In this document: piece by piece, positions 30,301 to 40,800 of the stretch | Numbering within the stretch: the stretch's first letter is position 1 | Layout of the letters: each line of letters opens with the position of its first letter | Assembly: GCF_029625315.1 (NCBI RefSeq) | Contig: NZ_CP121110.1 | Coordinates: 2,861,001-2,925,000 of the forward strand | DNA from: Flavobacterium ginsengisoli | GTDB lineage: Bacteria > Bacteroidota > Bacteroidia > Flavobacteriales > Flavobacteriaceae | DNA: 64,000 nucleotides | Direction of reading: 5' to 3' | The notes under the pieces: generated by a model | The model's database searches: none | What the model was told of the DNA's origin: nothing | What the model saw: the letters and a program-made list of their open reading frames with translations, nothing else | Position numbers and translations under genes: made by a program

Positions 30301-30439
30301 TTAATAAAATTGTTGCACCTGGAACAGGCATACCAGTTTCATCTTTAATCATTCCATTTACTGTGACATCCTGAGCCACAGCGATAACCGAGAATAATAA
30401 AGATGAAATACAAAAAACAAGTAATTTTGTTAATTTCAT
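27328..30439 (-). CDS. susC: SusC/RagA-family TonB-dependent transporter (one frameshift)
   Basis: The corrected product has 1036 residues. A signal peptide (cleaved after AVAQ) precedes a carboxypeptidase-regulatory-like domain (about 22-105), then the plug with VVVVGYGTQKKSVVTGAIS, SLQGRVAGV and PLWVVDGI, and a long beta-barrel ending SILFGANVQF with the terminal Phe. It imports oligosaccharides over the outer membrane with energy from TonB. An extra base at 29807-29812 (coding GCTGCT reads GCTCGCT) breaks the conserved EVLKDAASAAIYGTRAA segment, the family signature. It is the first gene of the operon; its leader contains the A-rich sequence TTAATTAACCAAAA before the ATG. Confidence 0.95.
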
Positions 30440-30478
30440 TTTTCTAAAAATTTTGGTTAATTAATTAGTAATTTGATG

Positions 30479-30486
30479 CAATACTA
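30479..30486 (-). promoter_or_regulatory. possible -7 box of the susC promoter
   Basis: On the coding strand this reads TAGTATTG, one mismatch from TAnnTTTG, 39 bases before the susC ATG. The relic leader has TAGCATTG at the same relative place, which supports functional conservation. Confidence 0.45.
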
Positions 30487-30524
30487 AAACTAAATTTTTA
30501 CTTTTCACATCTTAAATTCACTAC

Positions 30525-30540
30525 AAAAACACATCAAAAA
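30525..30540 (-). promoter_or_regulatory. putative operator box 1 of susC
   Basis: AAAAACACATCAAAAA (+ strand) starts 86 bases from the susC ATG. It is repeated 33 bases further upstream. Boxes with the core AAAACAC recur at the same distance in the relic leader. Activator binding is inferred. Confidence 0.45.
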
Positions 30541-30557
30541 CAAAAAAATAATATTAT

Positions 30558-30575
30558 AAAAACACATCAAAAAAA
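30558..30575 (-). promoter_or_regulatory. putative operator box 2 of susC
   Basis: AAAAACACATCAAAAAAA repeats box 1 exactly over 16 bases at 33-base spacing, about three helical turns, as expected for a dimer or tandem activator site. Confidence 0.45.
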
Positions 30576-31183
30576 TAATAATTAGCTGTTTTTCAACAGT
30601 TTAATTGAATAAAAAATAATGCTAAAAAAAAGTTAATTTCAAAAAATAACACTACATCATATTATAAGAACAAATAGTTACTTTAAACCATCAAAACTAC
30701 AACGTGGTAGTAAGGCAAAAAGAAACATAATAAACTAAAATACAGATGATTACATTTAAAAAAAAATGATTTTTTCTAAATTCTAAAAAATAAAGAATAT
30801 GATATTTTTACCTCACTTTTTTTTCATTTTTAATAATTATTTTTAACTACAGAAAATTCTTATTTTAAAGTATTTTATAGGAAATAATTTATTTTTAAGT
30901 CGCTATTTGAAGCTTAGTCTTAAAAAATAATGAGGCGAAATATTAAAAAAAAGCCTTTTTTAACGCAAAAAGAGAACCGAAATCTATTATGAAGAAATTG
31001 CGATTTAATCCAGTCATCTATTTTTAAAAGCATTTTTTTTAAACAAAGAAGTATTTCTGCATGCATTTCAGTAGCAACAATAAGGATTGGTTCTCAAACC
31101 AAACTTAAAGCATCCTGATTTTACTTAGCCGTTTCAATACTGACTTAAAGAAATTGGAATGAAATACAGCCTCAAAAATTGTT

Positions 31184-31300
31184 CTATTTTTTCAACTCTT
31201 TAAGGTGTGCTGTTATTAAATACGTAGAAACATCTCTAATCTGCAAATGTGAGAAGTAAAGAGCAGTTAATTCTAAATACAAGAATTTTATAAATTTCAT
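31184..31300 (-). pseudogene. relic of a second susC start
   Basis: A 38-codon frame begins MKFIKFLYLELTAL, like the susC start MKLTKLLVFCISSL, and soon meets a stop. Its leader (31301-31350) matches the susC leader closely, including TAATTAATTAACC and TTTTAGAAAAATG. I read it as the remains of a duplicated or replaced susC gene. Coding homology beyond the first residues is not visible. Confidence 0.45.
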
Positions 31301-31385
31301 TTTTCTAAAATTTTGGGTTAATTAATTACTAATTCAATACAATGCTAATATTGAACTTTACAAAATTCATATTTAGAATCTTTAC

Positions 31386-31400
31386 AAAAAACACTTCATG
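31386..31400 (-). promoter_or_regulatory. relic operator box 1
   Basis: AAAAAACACTTCATG starts exactly 86 bases from the relic ATG at 31300, the same distance as box 1 from the real susC start. Confidence 0.4.
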
Positions 31401-31419
31401 CTAAATAGTAGCATATAAC

Positions 31420-31432
31420 AAAAACACTACAT
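31420..31432 (-). promoter_or_regulatory. relic operator box 2
   Basis: AAAAACACTACAT lies 34 bases beyond relic box 1, matching the 33-base spacing of the susC boxes. A further AAAACACTCAT lies at 31443-31453. Confidence 0.4.
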
Positions 31433-31545
31433 TTTTATTTTTAAAACACTCATTTTATGAATATTACATTTTTTGAAAATTTGTTACAAAAATGTTAATT
31501 AAAAAAAATGTATATTACATAGGTTTACAGTATATAATTACTTTA

Positions 31546-31553
31546 TATTTTTG
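31546..31553 (+). promoter_or_regulatory. probable -7 box of the PUL regulator
   Basis: TATTTTTG fits TAnnTTTG; TTTAC at 31524-31528 could serve as the -33 region. It lies 93 bases before the regulator ATG. Confidence 0.45.
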
Positions 31554-31646
31554 AAAAAACAAAAAAATACATTTTATCGCAATTGATAAATCAATAACAT
31601 AAAAGTCAAATAAGCTTACTTATAATAAAAACATATTTAAAATATT

Positions 31647-34526
31647 ATGAAATTTACAATTCGGCCTTTTACGCTAATTTTATTACTATTCTTATATTTA
31701 AAAGGTTTTTCACAGGTAAAAAATATTGGAATTCCAGATATAAAAAATTATAAAAGATCTGAATATAAAGGTGGAACTCAAAACTGGAGCATCGATCAGG
31801 ACAAAAACGGAATTATTTATTTTGCCAACAATAGCGGATTAATTCAATTTGATGGTTCAAACTGGCATAAATACTCTTTGCCAAATAAATCAGAAATTAG
31901 AAGTTTAAAAATAGATGCTTTAGGAAGAATATTTGTTGGAGGAAATAACGAATTTGGGTATTTTAAAAATGATGAAAGAGGAATTTTAAAATATCATTCT
32001 CTATACAATCTATTAAGTCCAACAGACAAAGAAAACATCAACCTTATATGGAGGATCCATATTTTTAATGGAGAAGTCATTTTTCAGTCTTTTAGCAAAG
32101 TGTTTTTTCTAAAAAACGAAAAAGTCACAACACTTACCGCTCCTCATAACTTTCAATTTTCATTCTTAGTAAATAATCGTCTTTATTTTCAAGACAAAAC
32201 ATTAGGCTTACTTGAGTACAAAAACAGAAAACTTACAGCAATTAAAGGCACCACTTTTTTTAATGACAAAGAGATATGGTCTCTTTTTCCATTGCCAAAT
32301 AATAAATTGCTTTACGCTACTTTAGAAAAAGGACTTTTTGTATCTGAAAATGGTATTATCAAACCATGGGCAACAGAAGCTAACGAATTCATTAAGAAAA
32401 ATACTTCACTTGGCGGATCCATTATTAAAAACAAATTTATAATACTTAACTCTGTATTAAATGGGGCAATTATTTGCGATTTGAACGGAAAAATAATCCA
32501 GCACCTGAATAGACAAAAAGGCATCCAAAACAATACAATTTTAGCTTCTTTTGTTGACAACAAAGGCAATATTTGGCTTGGCCTTGATAATGGTATAACA
32601 TTTATAAACGAAAATTCGCCTTTCTCATTTTTTGACTACAGTTATAACATAGGAACAGTATACGCTTCAACAACCTACAACGGGAATCTTTATGTTGCAA
32701 CAAACCAAGGACTGTTTTATCATACATGGGGAGGCTCATTTCAAGATAGTCCATTTACAAGGGTCGAAGGAACGATCTCTCAAGTTTGGAATATTCAAGT
32801 CTTAAATAATGTATTAATATGTGCAAGTAATAGCGGAGCACTGATAATTGAAAACAATAGAGTTTCAAAAATTTTAGACAATAAAGGATACTTTGGATTC
32901 AAAAAAATACCTGATCACGAAAACTATATTATTGGCGAAAGTTATAACGGATTTTCAGTCTTTAAACGATCTGCAACTGGTTACGATTATTTACATCAAG
33001 TAAAAGGATTTGATGAAACGACCAACAATTTTTCTGTAGAAATAGATGCCAATTATTTATGGCTAAAGAAAAATCCGTTCTTGTATCAGGTAAAATTATC
33101 TGAGGACTTGGAACGATTCGATTTTATAAAAAAACATGTTAACATATCTGAGAAGTATAAGGGAATAAACAGTCTACAGAACATCAACGGTAAAGTTTAT
33201 TTTCAAGCAAAAAATCATTTTTTCAGATATTCTGTAGAACAAGAAGCATTTTTTGAAGATAAAAAAATGACAAATCTATTTAACGGAATCCCAACTATTA
33301 ACACAGTAATTGAAGATTCTTCTGGAAATCTCTGGTATGCATTTAATGAATCAATTGGTGTATTAATTAAAAACAAAAACGGAACTTTCACTAAGAAACA
33401 AGCTATTTTTTCAAACTTAACTGGAAATTTGGTAAACAATTATATTTCTATAAACGCGATAGATCCTCAGAACATTTTTATTGGATTAACAGATCGTTTG
33501 GCGCACTATAACTCTACAATTCCAAACACTTTTATGACAAAACCAAAAGCTTTTATTGAAAGCTTTTCGAATCCTGGAGATACTATTTTAACGGGCAATT
33601 TGACCCGAAAACTAGAATCATATAGCATTCCTTATAAATATAATCGTGTCAAATTTACTTTCGCTTCTCCAACTTACGAAAATCAGGAAAACGTAATGTA
33701 TTCGTATAAGTTAGAGCCTTTTGAAGAAAACTGGCGAGGCTGGTCGCCTACAGCAATAAAAGAATATACCAATTTAAGAGAAGGCAATTATGTAATGAAA
33801 TTAAAAGCCAGAAATAGTTACGGCATAGAATCTAACATTACTGAAGTAGAATTTACTGTATCGCCGCCGTGGTACAGACACTTTTTGGCTTATTTGTTCT
33901 ACCTAGTACTCATTTTACTTGGTGCATATTTAATTTCGGTTAGAATTAAACTTAAGATTAGAAAAAACAGGTATTATGAAACTATAGAACAAAGAAGACT
34001 GTATCTTGAAAAGGAATCTAAAATCAGACACGAGCAACATGATTTGGAAAAAGAAATTGAAAAACTGAAAAATGATAAGCTCCAAATTAAAATCTTAGCC
34101 AAAGACAAAGAACTGGTTAACAATTCCTTACAAGTTGTAAAAAAGAATAAAGTTCTAAACGGAATCATTCATAAACTAAAAGATATTGATACTGGAATCT
34201 TAGATGAAACCACTAAAGCTGAATTTAGCAAACTGCATAAAAGCATCGTAAAAGAAGTAAATACCGACAAGAGTTGGAAAGACTTAGAAAAACACATTAA
34301 AAACGTTCATTTTGAATTTTTGAAACGATTAAAAGGGCAATATCCAACTATTTCTCCACGAGAATTAGATTTATCTACTTATTTATTAATGAATATGTCA
34401 ACCAAAGAAATAGCTGAAATTATGAATATTTCAACAGGCGGAGTGGAATTAGCCCGCTATCGTTTAAGAAAAAAATTAGGGCTAAACAAAAAAGAAAACC
34501 TAATCGGATTTTTAATGAGCATTTAA
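31647..34526 (+). CDS. membrane-spanning propeller/Y_Y_Y/LuxR-type transcriptional regulator
   Basis: The 959-residue protein has a signal peptide (1-22, ending GFSQ), a long periplasmic beta-propeller of two-component-regulator-propeller repeats (about 25-620; IWSLFPLPNNKLLYAT, NIWLGLDNGITFIN, NLWYAFNESIGV), a Y_Y_Y domain (about 645-725), one transmembrane helix (about 730-752), a coiled coil (about 765-840) and a C-terminal LuxR-type helix-turn-helix (ISPRELDLSTYLLMNMSTKEIAEIMNIS). It lacks histidine kinase and receiver domains, so it should bind glycan outside and DNA inside in a single chain. It is transcribed divergently from the PUL, and control of that PUL is a strong inference from position. 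Confidence 0.88.
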   Translation: MKFTIRPFTLILLLFLYLKGFSQVKNIGIPDIKNYKRSEYKGGTQNWSIDQDKNGIIYFANNSGLIQFDGSNWHKYSLPNKSEIRSLKIDALGRIFVGGNNEFGYFKNDERGILKYHSLYNLLSPTDKENINLIWRIHIFNGEVIFQSFSKVFFLKNEKVTTLTAPHNFQFSFLVNNRLYFQDKTLGLLEYKNRKLTAIKGTTFFNDKEIWSLFPLPNNKLLYATLEKGLFVSENGIIKPWATEANEFIKKNTSLGGSIIKNKFIILNSVLNGAIICDLNGKIIQHLNRQKGIQNNTILASFVDNKGNIWLGLDNGITFINENSPFSFFDYSYNIGTVYASTTYNGNLYVATNQGLFYHTWGGSFQDSPFTRVEGTISQVWNIQVLNNVLICASNSGALIIENNRVSKILDNKGYFGFKKIPDHENYIIGESYNGFSVFKRSATGYDYLHQVKGFDETTNNFSVEIDANYLWLKKNPFLYQVKLSEDLERFDFIKKHVNISEKYKGINSLQNINGKVYFQAKNHFFRYSVEQEAFFEDKKMTNLFNGIPTINTVIEDSSGNLWYAFNESIGVLIKNKNGTFTKKQAIFSNLTGNLVNNYISINAIDPQNIFIGLTDRLAHYNSTIPNTFMTKPKAFIESFSNPGDTILTGNLTRKLESYSIPYKYNRVKFTFASPTYENQENVMYSYKLEPFEENWRGWSPTAIKEYTNLREGNYVMKLKARNSYGIESNITEVEFTVSPPWYRHFLAYLFYLVLILLGAYLISVRIKLKIRKNRYYETIEQRRLYLEKESKIRHEQHDLEKEIEKLKNDKLQIKILAKDKELVNNSLQVVKKNKVLNGIIHKLKDIDTGILDETTKAEFSKLHKSIVKEVNTDKSWKDLEKHIKNVHFEFLKRLKGQYPTISPRELDLSTYLLMNMSTKEIAEIMNISTGGVELARYRLRKKLGLNKKENLIGFLMSI

Positions 34527-34533
34527 AAAAAAA

Positions 34534-34568
34534 GCCATTCAAGTATTTGAATGGCTTTTCTTTTTTTA
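34534..34568. terminator. bidirectional terminator between regulator and murF
   Basis: GCCATTCAA pairs with TTGAATGGC around a short loop, with an A run before and a T run after, so it can end both convergent transcripts. Confidence 0.85.
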
Positions 34569-35852
34569 TTGAATATAATCTAAAGTTCGTTCTAAGGCCA
34601 TACCCCGAGAACCTTTTATTAGTATCATATTAGAACCAAATTTGAATGTTTTCAAAAACGCCGCAAAAGCATCGAATGTTTCGAAAAACTGAATATTTTG
34701 ATTCGAAATCTTATTAGCAAAAAATGCTTTCCCAATTAGAAAACATAAAGCGTGATTTTGATCTGCCAAAGAGTCAACTATAACTTTATGTTCATGAAGA
34801 CTTTCATCACCTAATTCGAACATATCTCCAAGAATCATAATTTTATTTTTCTTGTCTAATTGCAGGAAATTCGTAATCGCGACAGCCATACTGCTTGGAT
34901 TAGCATTATAAGCATCTAGAATGATCTCATTCGAACCTTTTTGCATCATTTGAGATCTATTGTTTGCCGGAATATAATTCTCAATAGCGCTCTTGATATC
35001 GCTTTCTTTTACATCAAAATATTTACCTATTGCTGCAGCCGCATTTATATTATTAGCATTATAAAGACCAATTAAATGAGACTCAATTGTAAAATCATTG
35101 TAGTCAATAGAAACAAAAGGATTTGCTGTAATGTTTTGGATATTTAAATCAGCATTTTCTTTTTTTACTCCAAAAGTAAACGCCTTTATACCTTTTGATT
35201 TCTCAATCTGAATTGGATCTTCCAGATTTACAAAAACAGTTTTTTGATTTGTTGCAAGATACTGATACATTTCGCTCTTGCCAGCAATTACACCTTCAAC
35301 TCCACCAAAACCTTCCAAATGTGCTTTTCCGAAATTAGTAATATACCCAAAATCAGGCTGTGCAATTTGGCAAAGAAATTCGATTTCTTTTTGGTGATTA
35401 GCCCCCATTTCAACAATTCCGATTTCTGTCTCTTTCGTAAAAGAAAGTAACGTTAATGGCACTCCAATATGATTGTTTAAATTGCCAATTGTCGCTTTTG
35501 TTCTAAATTTTTTCGACAATACAACATTGATCAATTCCTTTGTTGTAGTTTTCCCGTTGCTACCTGTTAACGCAACAATTGGAAGCGCTAAATAAGTACG
35601 GTGAAATTTGGCCAATTCCTGAAGTGTTTCTAGACTGTTTTTTACCAAAATCGTTCTGTCATCAACAAAGTAAGATTCGTTATCAATAACAACAAATAAA
35701 GCACCTAAATCTAAGGCTTCTTTAGCAAATGTATTAGCGTCAAAATTCTCTCCTTTGATAGCAAAAAACATAGAATTCTTTTCAATTTTTCTTGTATCAA
35801 TAGACAGCGAACTGCATTGTAAAAATAAGTTATGAATGTCCTGAATATTCAT
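34566..35852 (-). CDS. murF: UDP-N-acetylmuramoyl-tripeptide--D-alanyl-D-alanine ligase
   Basis: MurF adds the D-Ala-D-Ala dipeptide to the peptidoglycan precursor in the cytoplasm. The 428 residues show the Mur-ligase layout: N-terminal UDP-binding domain (SIDTRKI, FFAIKGENFDAN), ATP loop GSNGKTTTKE at 97-106, the central NHIGVPLTLL and EMGANHQKEI segments, and the C-terminal domain with LDAYNANPSSM and LGDMFELGDES. Reading frame is intact. It lies downstream of gldJ in the same direction, but gldJ has its own hairpin terminator in the 114-base gap, so murF may be transcribed partly separately. Confidence 0.95.
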   Translation of the reverse strand: MNIQDIHNLFLQCSSLSIDTRKIEKNSMFFAIKGENFDANTFAKEALDLGALFVVIDNESYFVDDRTILVKNSLETLQELAKFHRTYLALPIVALTGSNGKTTTKELINVVLSKKFRTKATIGNLNNHIGVPLTLLSFTKETEIGIVEMGANHQKEIEFLCQIAQPDFGYITNFGKAHLEGFGGVEGVIAGKSEMYQYLATNQKTVFVNLEDPIQIEKSKGIKAFTFGVKKENADLNIQNITANPFVSIDYNDFTIESHLIGLYNANNINAAAAIGKYFDVKESDIKSAIENYIPANNRSQMMQKGSNEIILDAYNANPSSMAVAITNFLQLDKKNKIMILGDMFELGDESLHEHKVIVDSLADQNHALCFLIGKAFFANKISNQNIQFFETFDAFAAFLKTFKFGSNMILIKGSRGMALERTLDYIQ

Positions 35853-35898
35853 TTATAATTTTTTTAATATGTCATAAAAGTAGAAAAAAACAACAAAA

Positions 35899-35946
35899 AA
35901 ATTCCAAATTCCAGACTGAAAATTCAGCTTGGAATTTGGAATTTTT
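35899..35946 (-). terminator. terminator after gldJ
   Basis: AAATTCCAAATTCC pairs with GGAATTTGGAATTT around an 18-base loop, followed on the leftward strand by a T-rich run. Confidence 0.75.
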
Positions 35947-35966
35947 GATATTATAATTCCTAAATC

Positions 35967-37656
35967 TTAGTTTCTAGGAGATTTTCTTTTTTCAGCTTTA
36001 GAACCTACTCTAGACATTGCACATCTGAAACCAATGTAATCAGTTGCCATATCTTGTGGGAAGTATCTTCTTTGAGCCGGATCTAACCAGTAAGCTCTAT
36101 CTCTCCAAGAACCTCCTTTATAAACTCTTACTTTATCATCGATTAAAGTAGTACGCTTACTAGAGTTATCATATTTTCTGATCATTTTTCCTAAACTGTC
36201 TGTTGTTACATTATGTTTAGGAGAGTTGTACATTGCCTGTTCTGCTTTTGAACCAGACTCTGAATCACCAAAATCAAAATATCTAGAAGATTGTTTATCA
36301 CCATCTCTGTAATTGATGTTGTTGCTTGTGCTAAAGTTTTGTCTTAAATAAGTCTCTTGTTCGTCAACTGGTACTTGAGCAATTTCTCCTGGAAGGTTTC
36401 TTGCAACAACTTTACCATTACTTAAAGTATCATATTTAATGTTAGCAGTTGAAACGATTTCAAGTTTACCGTCTTTACCGATTTTGTTTTTAGCATATTG
36501 GTTACCTCTGAAGTAGTTGAAATCATTTGCTTCGTTATCGATAATAGGTCTGTAAACGTCAGCCACCCATTCTGCAACGTTTCCAGCCATATCATAAAGA
36601 CCGAAATCGTTTGGAGCATAACTTTTAACTTCATTTGTAATATCAGCTCCGTCATCTGACCAACCTGCAATTCCACCGTAGTCACCGTTTCCTTGTTTAA
36701 AGTTAGCCAATTGGTCGCCTTTATTTTTACGTTTGTTAGAACGTGTATAATCTCCAGACCAAGGATATTTCTTTTGTCCTTTGTAAATGTTGTATTCTCT
36801 TTGTCCAACATCAGCAGCAGTGCATATTCCCATTCTGCTTCAGTAGGAAGTCTGTACTCTGGTAAAATAATACCAGAAGAACGCTGAGCATAAACGTTTT
36901 TCTCTTCAGGAACTACACCATCTTTACCAGCTCTAGGTTTTCTTCCGTTAGGTTTTTCTTTAACACTAATTCTTCATTTCCACCATAAGTAGTAGATGGA
37001 GAAGCCATGTAAGCTTCAGTATTAAATAAACTTTCAGCACTTACATCATTTGTTTTAGCACCTTTTTTAAGATATCCATTTTTTTCTAAAACAGCCTCGT
37101 TAACACGGTCTGTTCTCCATTTACTAAATTCAACTGCTTGAATCCAGTTAACACCAACTACAGGATAGTTAGCATAAGATGGGTGTCTTAAATAGTTGTT
37201 AGTCATCGTTTCGTTGTATCCTAAACGATTTCTCCAAACTAATGTATCAGGAGACGCTCCTTCGTAAATGTTTTTGTAATTTTCTTCTGTTGGCGGGAAA
37301 ACTTTCTTTAACCACTCTAGGTATTCTAAGTACATACCGTTTGTAACTTCGGTTTCATCCATATAGAATGATTGAACGTGTTGTTGAGTTGGCGTGTTAT
37401 TCCAATCATGCATAACATCATCCTGTACTTTACCCATAGTAAACGTACCTCCTTCAACAAAAACCAAACCAGGACCAGCCTGTTGTTTTTTACCTGCATT
37501 TCTGGCAGCAGTTCCATTCTGACTATCTACATCCCAGCCTGTAGCTCTAGAAGCATGGCTCGAACTCGATTTTTTGCTACAACTAGCCGTGCCCAACATC
37601 AATACCATTGACATCATTAACTGCAAGACTACAATTTTGTTTACTTTCATACTCAT
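35967..37656 (-). CDS. gldJ: gliding motility lipoprotein GldJ (two frameshifts)
   Basis: GldJ is an outer-membrane lipoprotein needed for gliding and for stability of the type IX secretion machinery. It has a formylglycine-generating-enzyme-like (sulfatase-modifying factor) fold. The lipobox is TASCSKKSSSS; FVEGGTFTMGKVQDD, YMDETEVTNGMYLEYL, VVGVNWIQAVEFSKWRT, LPTEAEWEYA, DMAGNVAEWVADVY, VYKGGSWRDRAYWLDPAQRRY and GFRCAMS mark the fold. The frame breaks twice: in the T/A run at 36952-36961 (one base missing) and at 36816-36822, where GCAGCTGC seems to have lost one base. Restored length is about 563 residues, as I recall for GldJ. A second ATG two codons in is the better start by signal-peptide form. 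Confidence 0.93.
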
Positions 37657-37772
37657 TCTTAGGTGATAAATTTAGGTGCTTGCAATATAATAATTAACAT
37701 TTAATTGGCAACATCTGTTCTCATAATTTTATTTCGCTGTTTTTTCCAGAAAATAACCTTTAGTTACGAACG

Positions 37773-37780
37773 CAAAAATA
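37773..37780 (-). promoter_or_regulatory. probable -7 box of the gldJ promoter
   Basis: On the leftward strand this reads TATTTTTG, matching TAnnTTTG, with a leader of about 110 bases before the gldJ start. A -33 TTG is not clear. Confidence 0.4.
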
Positions 37781-37863
37781 TACTTTTTATTATTTACTGT
37801 AACATGAAATACTATATTTTTACTTACTAATTATTTTTTAATTAAATTTCGGTTTTTAAACTC

Positions 37864-40800
37864 ATGAAACAAGTAATACTTATCTCTCTTTTTCTTCTCC
37901 CAATTCTCTCATTTTCCCAGATAAATGGGGCTATAACGATAGATTGGCAGAATAAAAAAGAGGTAAATTATGGCGAAAATAAAATCGTAATTCCTTACTT
38001 CTCCGGAAGCAGTTTTCGCTTTGACACTACAAAAAAAAGCATAATCGTTGCTCCAAAACTTAAACCAATCTAACGTTTCAGGCAACAGTTCTTTGCAAAT
38101 TAACAATGTCATTTATGAGTCGGTTTCCAGAGCAGATTTAGGAGATTTAACACTTGAAAATATCCCTGAAAAACCAAATGAATCTGTAATAGTTACGAAT
38201 GCAAGAGACATAAAATATTCTTTCCTTTCTTTATCTCCTATAATTAAGGAAGGAAATAGCTACAAACGAATTAAATCCTTTTCTTATTTCATTAGCAATG
38301 CAACTGGACGAACTGCATCTACATCTTCATTTCAAAAATCGGCAAGCAATTTCAAATTCTGTTTTGGCTTCTGGCGATTGGTATCGTTTTTACATTCAGA
38401 AATCAGGCGTTTACAAAATAGATCGTTCTTTTTTACAAAGCTTAGGATTTGACGCCTCCAAAGCTAACCCAAGAAGAATCAAAATTTACGGAAATGGAGG
38501 AAGAATGCTTCCTCTTCCCAACGACACATATTATCCTAACGATTTAACAGAAAATGCGATACAAGTAATAGGAGAAAATGACGGTGTTTTTAACAACGAA
38601 GATTACATTCTTTTTTATGCAGAAGGAACCGACACTTGGAGCTCTGAAAACCAGACTAACCTAAATTTATACGACACCAAGTCTTACTATTACATTACGG
38701 CTTCTGGAGACGACGGAAAAAGAATCCAAAACCTAAATCAGCCAATAGGAAATAGCACTTTAGAACTAAACACGTTTGATGACTATCAATATCATGAAAT
38801 AGATCAAACCAATATTGTTCACCTTGGTCGCCAATGGCTTGGAGAGTCTTTTGACATTAATCAGGAACAAGAATTCTCGTTTAATTTTCCAAACTTAGAC
38901 ACTTCAATACCAGTAAAAATAGAAGCAAGCACTGCATCTGCATCTTTAACTACGACTTCTTTTGCAATAGCAAGCAAACGGACAGAATATCGGAAATATA
39001 AATTTCACACCCTTAATTGCAGGTTCCGACACGAAATATATAACAGGAAAACTACCAGCAAATACAGTATTTACTGGGACAGATAATATTAAAATAAAAC
39101 TCACCTATAATAATAATGGTGTTCCGGGATCAAAAGGCTACTTAGATTATATTAATATCACGGCAAAACGAAAACTTTTAGGATTAGGCAAACAATTTCT
39201 TTTTCAGTACAACTCTGCAGGCTCAACAGCCGGAATTGTTAATTATACAATTGGAAATGCATCTGGAATAGCTCAAATATGGGATGTTACAGACCTATAT
39301 AATGTGTCAAAAATAGAAAATGCCAACCAAGCCTCTTTTAGTTTTAAAGCTAATTTGGGAGAAGTTAGAAAATACATTGCAATAGATCCTTCCGATTATT
39401 ACAGTCCGTTAAAAGAAAATCAACCGAAAATTGCCACCCAAAATTTAAAAGGAACGGTTTTCAGAAATAATCAAAGCTCTTTTCAGGATATCGATTATGT
39501 TATTATAACTCCAAAATTTTTAGCTTCACAAGCCGAAAGATTAGCGAGTTTTCATAGAACTAATTCTAATTTAAATGTAAAAGTTATCACATTAGAAAAC
39601 ATCTATCAGGAATTTTCTTCTGGCAAACAAGACATAGTCGCTATTAGAAACTTCATTCGATATATTTATGACAATGCTTCTTCGTCAGAAAAAAGGATTC
39701 GTTATGTAAATTTATTTGGAGACGCTTCGTTTGACTACAAAGATCGCATTTCGAACAACACTAATATTGTACCTATATATCAATCCCTAATAAGCAACAC
39801 AGTCGGCGAAGCTTCTTTTGCTTCTGATGATTTTTATGGATTGATGGATTCTAATGAAGGAGTTATTATTCCGTCTCTTGCAGGGATTGATATAGCCATA
39901 GGAAGAATGCTAGTTTCTGACAATGCTCAAGCACAGGAAATGGTCAACAAAGTATTTGAATATTACGACACAAAATCATACGGAAATTGGCGAAACAATG
40001 TTGTTCTAATTAGCGACGACTCGGACAAACCTGGCGATCAAACTTTACAAGCAAACCAAAATGCACTTGCAGATCAAATTGCAACTGAAAAACCTTTTTT
40101 TAATATCGACAAAATATTTTTAGATGCATATACGCAAGAAGCTTCTGCTGGCGGATCTCGATATCCTAAAGCAAGAACAGACTTTTTTAATGCTTTTGAA
40201 AAAGGGGCTTTAATATTTAATTATTTAGGGCACGGTGGCGAAGACGGGTTGGCTAGCGAGAGAATCTGGGAAAAATCGGACGGGCAAAACCTGACCAACC
40301 AATACAAATATCCTCTATTTATTACCATTACTTGCGAATTTTCCCGTTTTGATGATCCGACCAGACCAACTGCTGGTGAATATGTTTTCTGGAATCCAAA
40401 AGGAGGCGCTATTTCCATGCTGACAACAATTCGTGAAATCGGACAGGCTAATGCCGAAGAATTCAATAAAACGCTTAGCAAAAACCTTCTTTCTTATGGC
40501 TCTAACCAATATAACTCCATTGCTGAATCTTTAAGAATATCTAAAAACGAAAATCCAAGTTCTTCTAGCAATGTTGTTTTTTACTTAGGTGATCCTGCAT
40601 TAATGCTCGCTATTCCAAAACCGCGAATTAATTTAACGAAAGTAAATGATATTGTGATTTCGCAAGCAATTCCTGACTTAAAATCATTGTCAAAAATTAA
40701 AATTTCAGGAGAAATTACAGACGAAAACAACACACTTTTAAGCAATTACAATGGAGAATTAGCAACTGCTATTTTTGATAAATTAATTACAAATACTACT

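Larger units (their letters stand above)
30440..31646. other. 1.2 kb PUL control region
   Basis: This A+T-rich stretch between divergent susC and its regulator holds the susC promoter, a relic copy of a susC leader, paired repeat boxes near each, and the regulator promoter, all listed separately. The piece 30600-31180 shows no open frame, RNA or clear hairpin and may be decayed coding sequence. Confidence 0.6.

Noticed and set aside
13815..30439. The PUL as a decaying pseudogene cluster
   Set aside because: Each broken gene is restored to full family length by one base, with no stops or missing motifs elsewhere, and the same error type hits essential genes outside the PUL.
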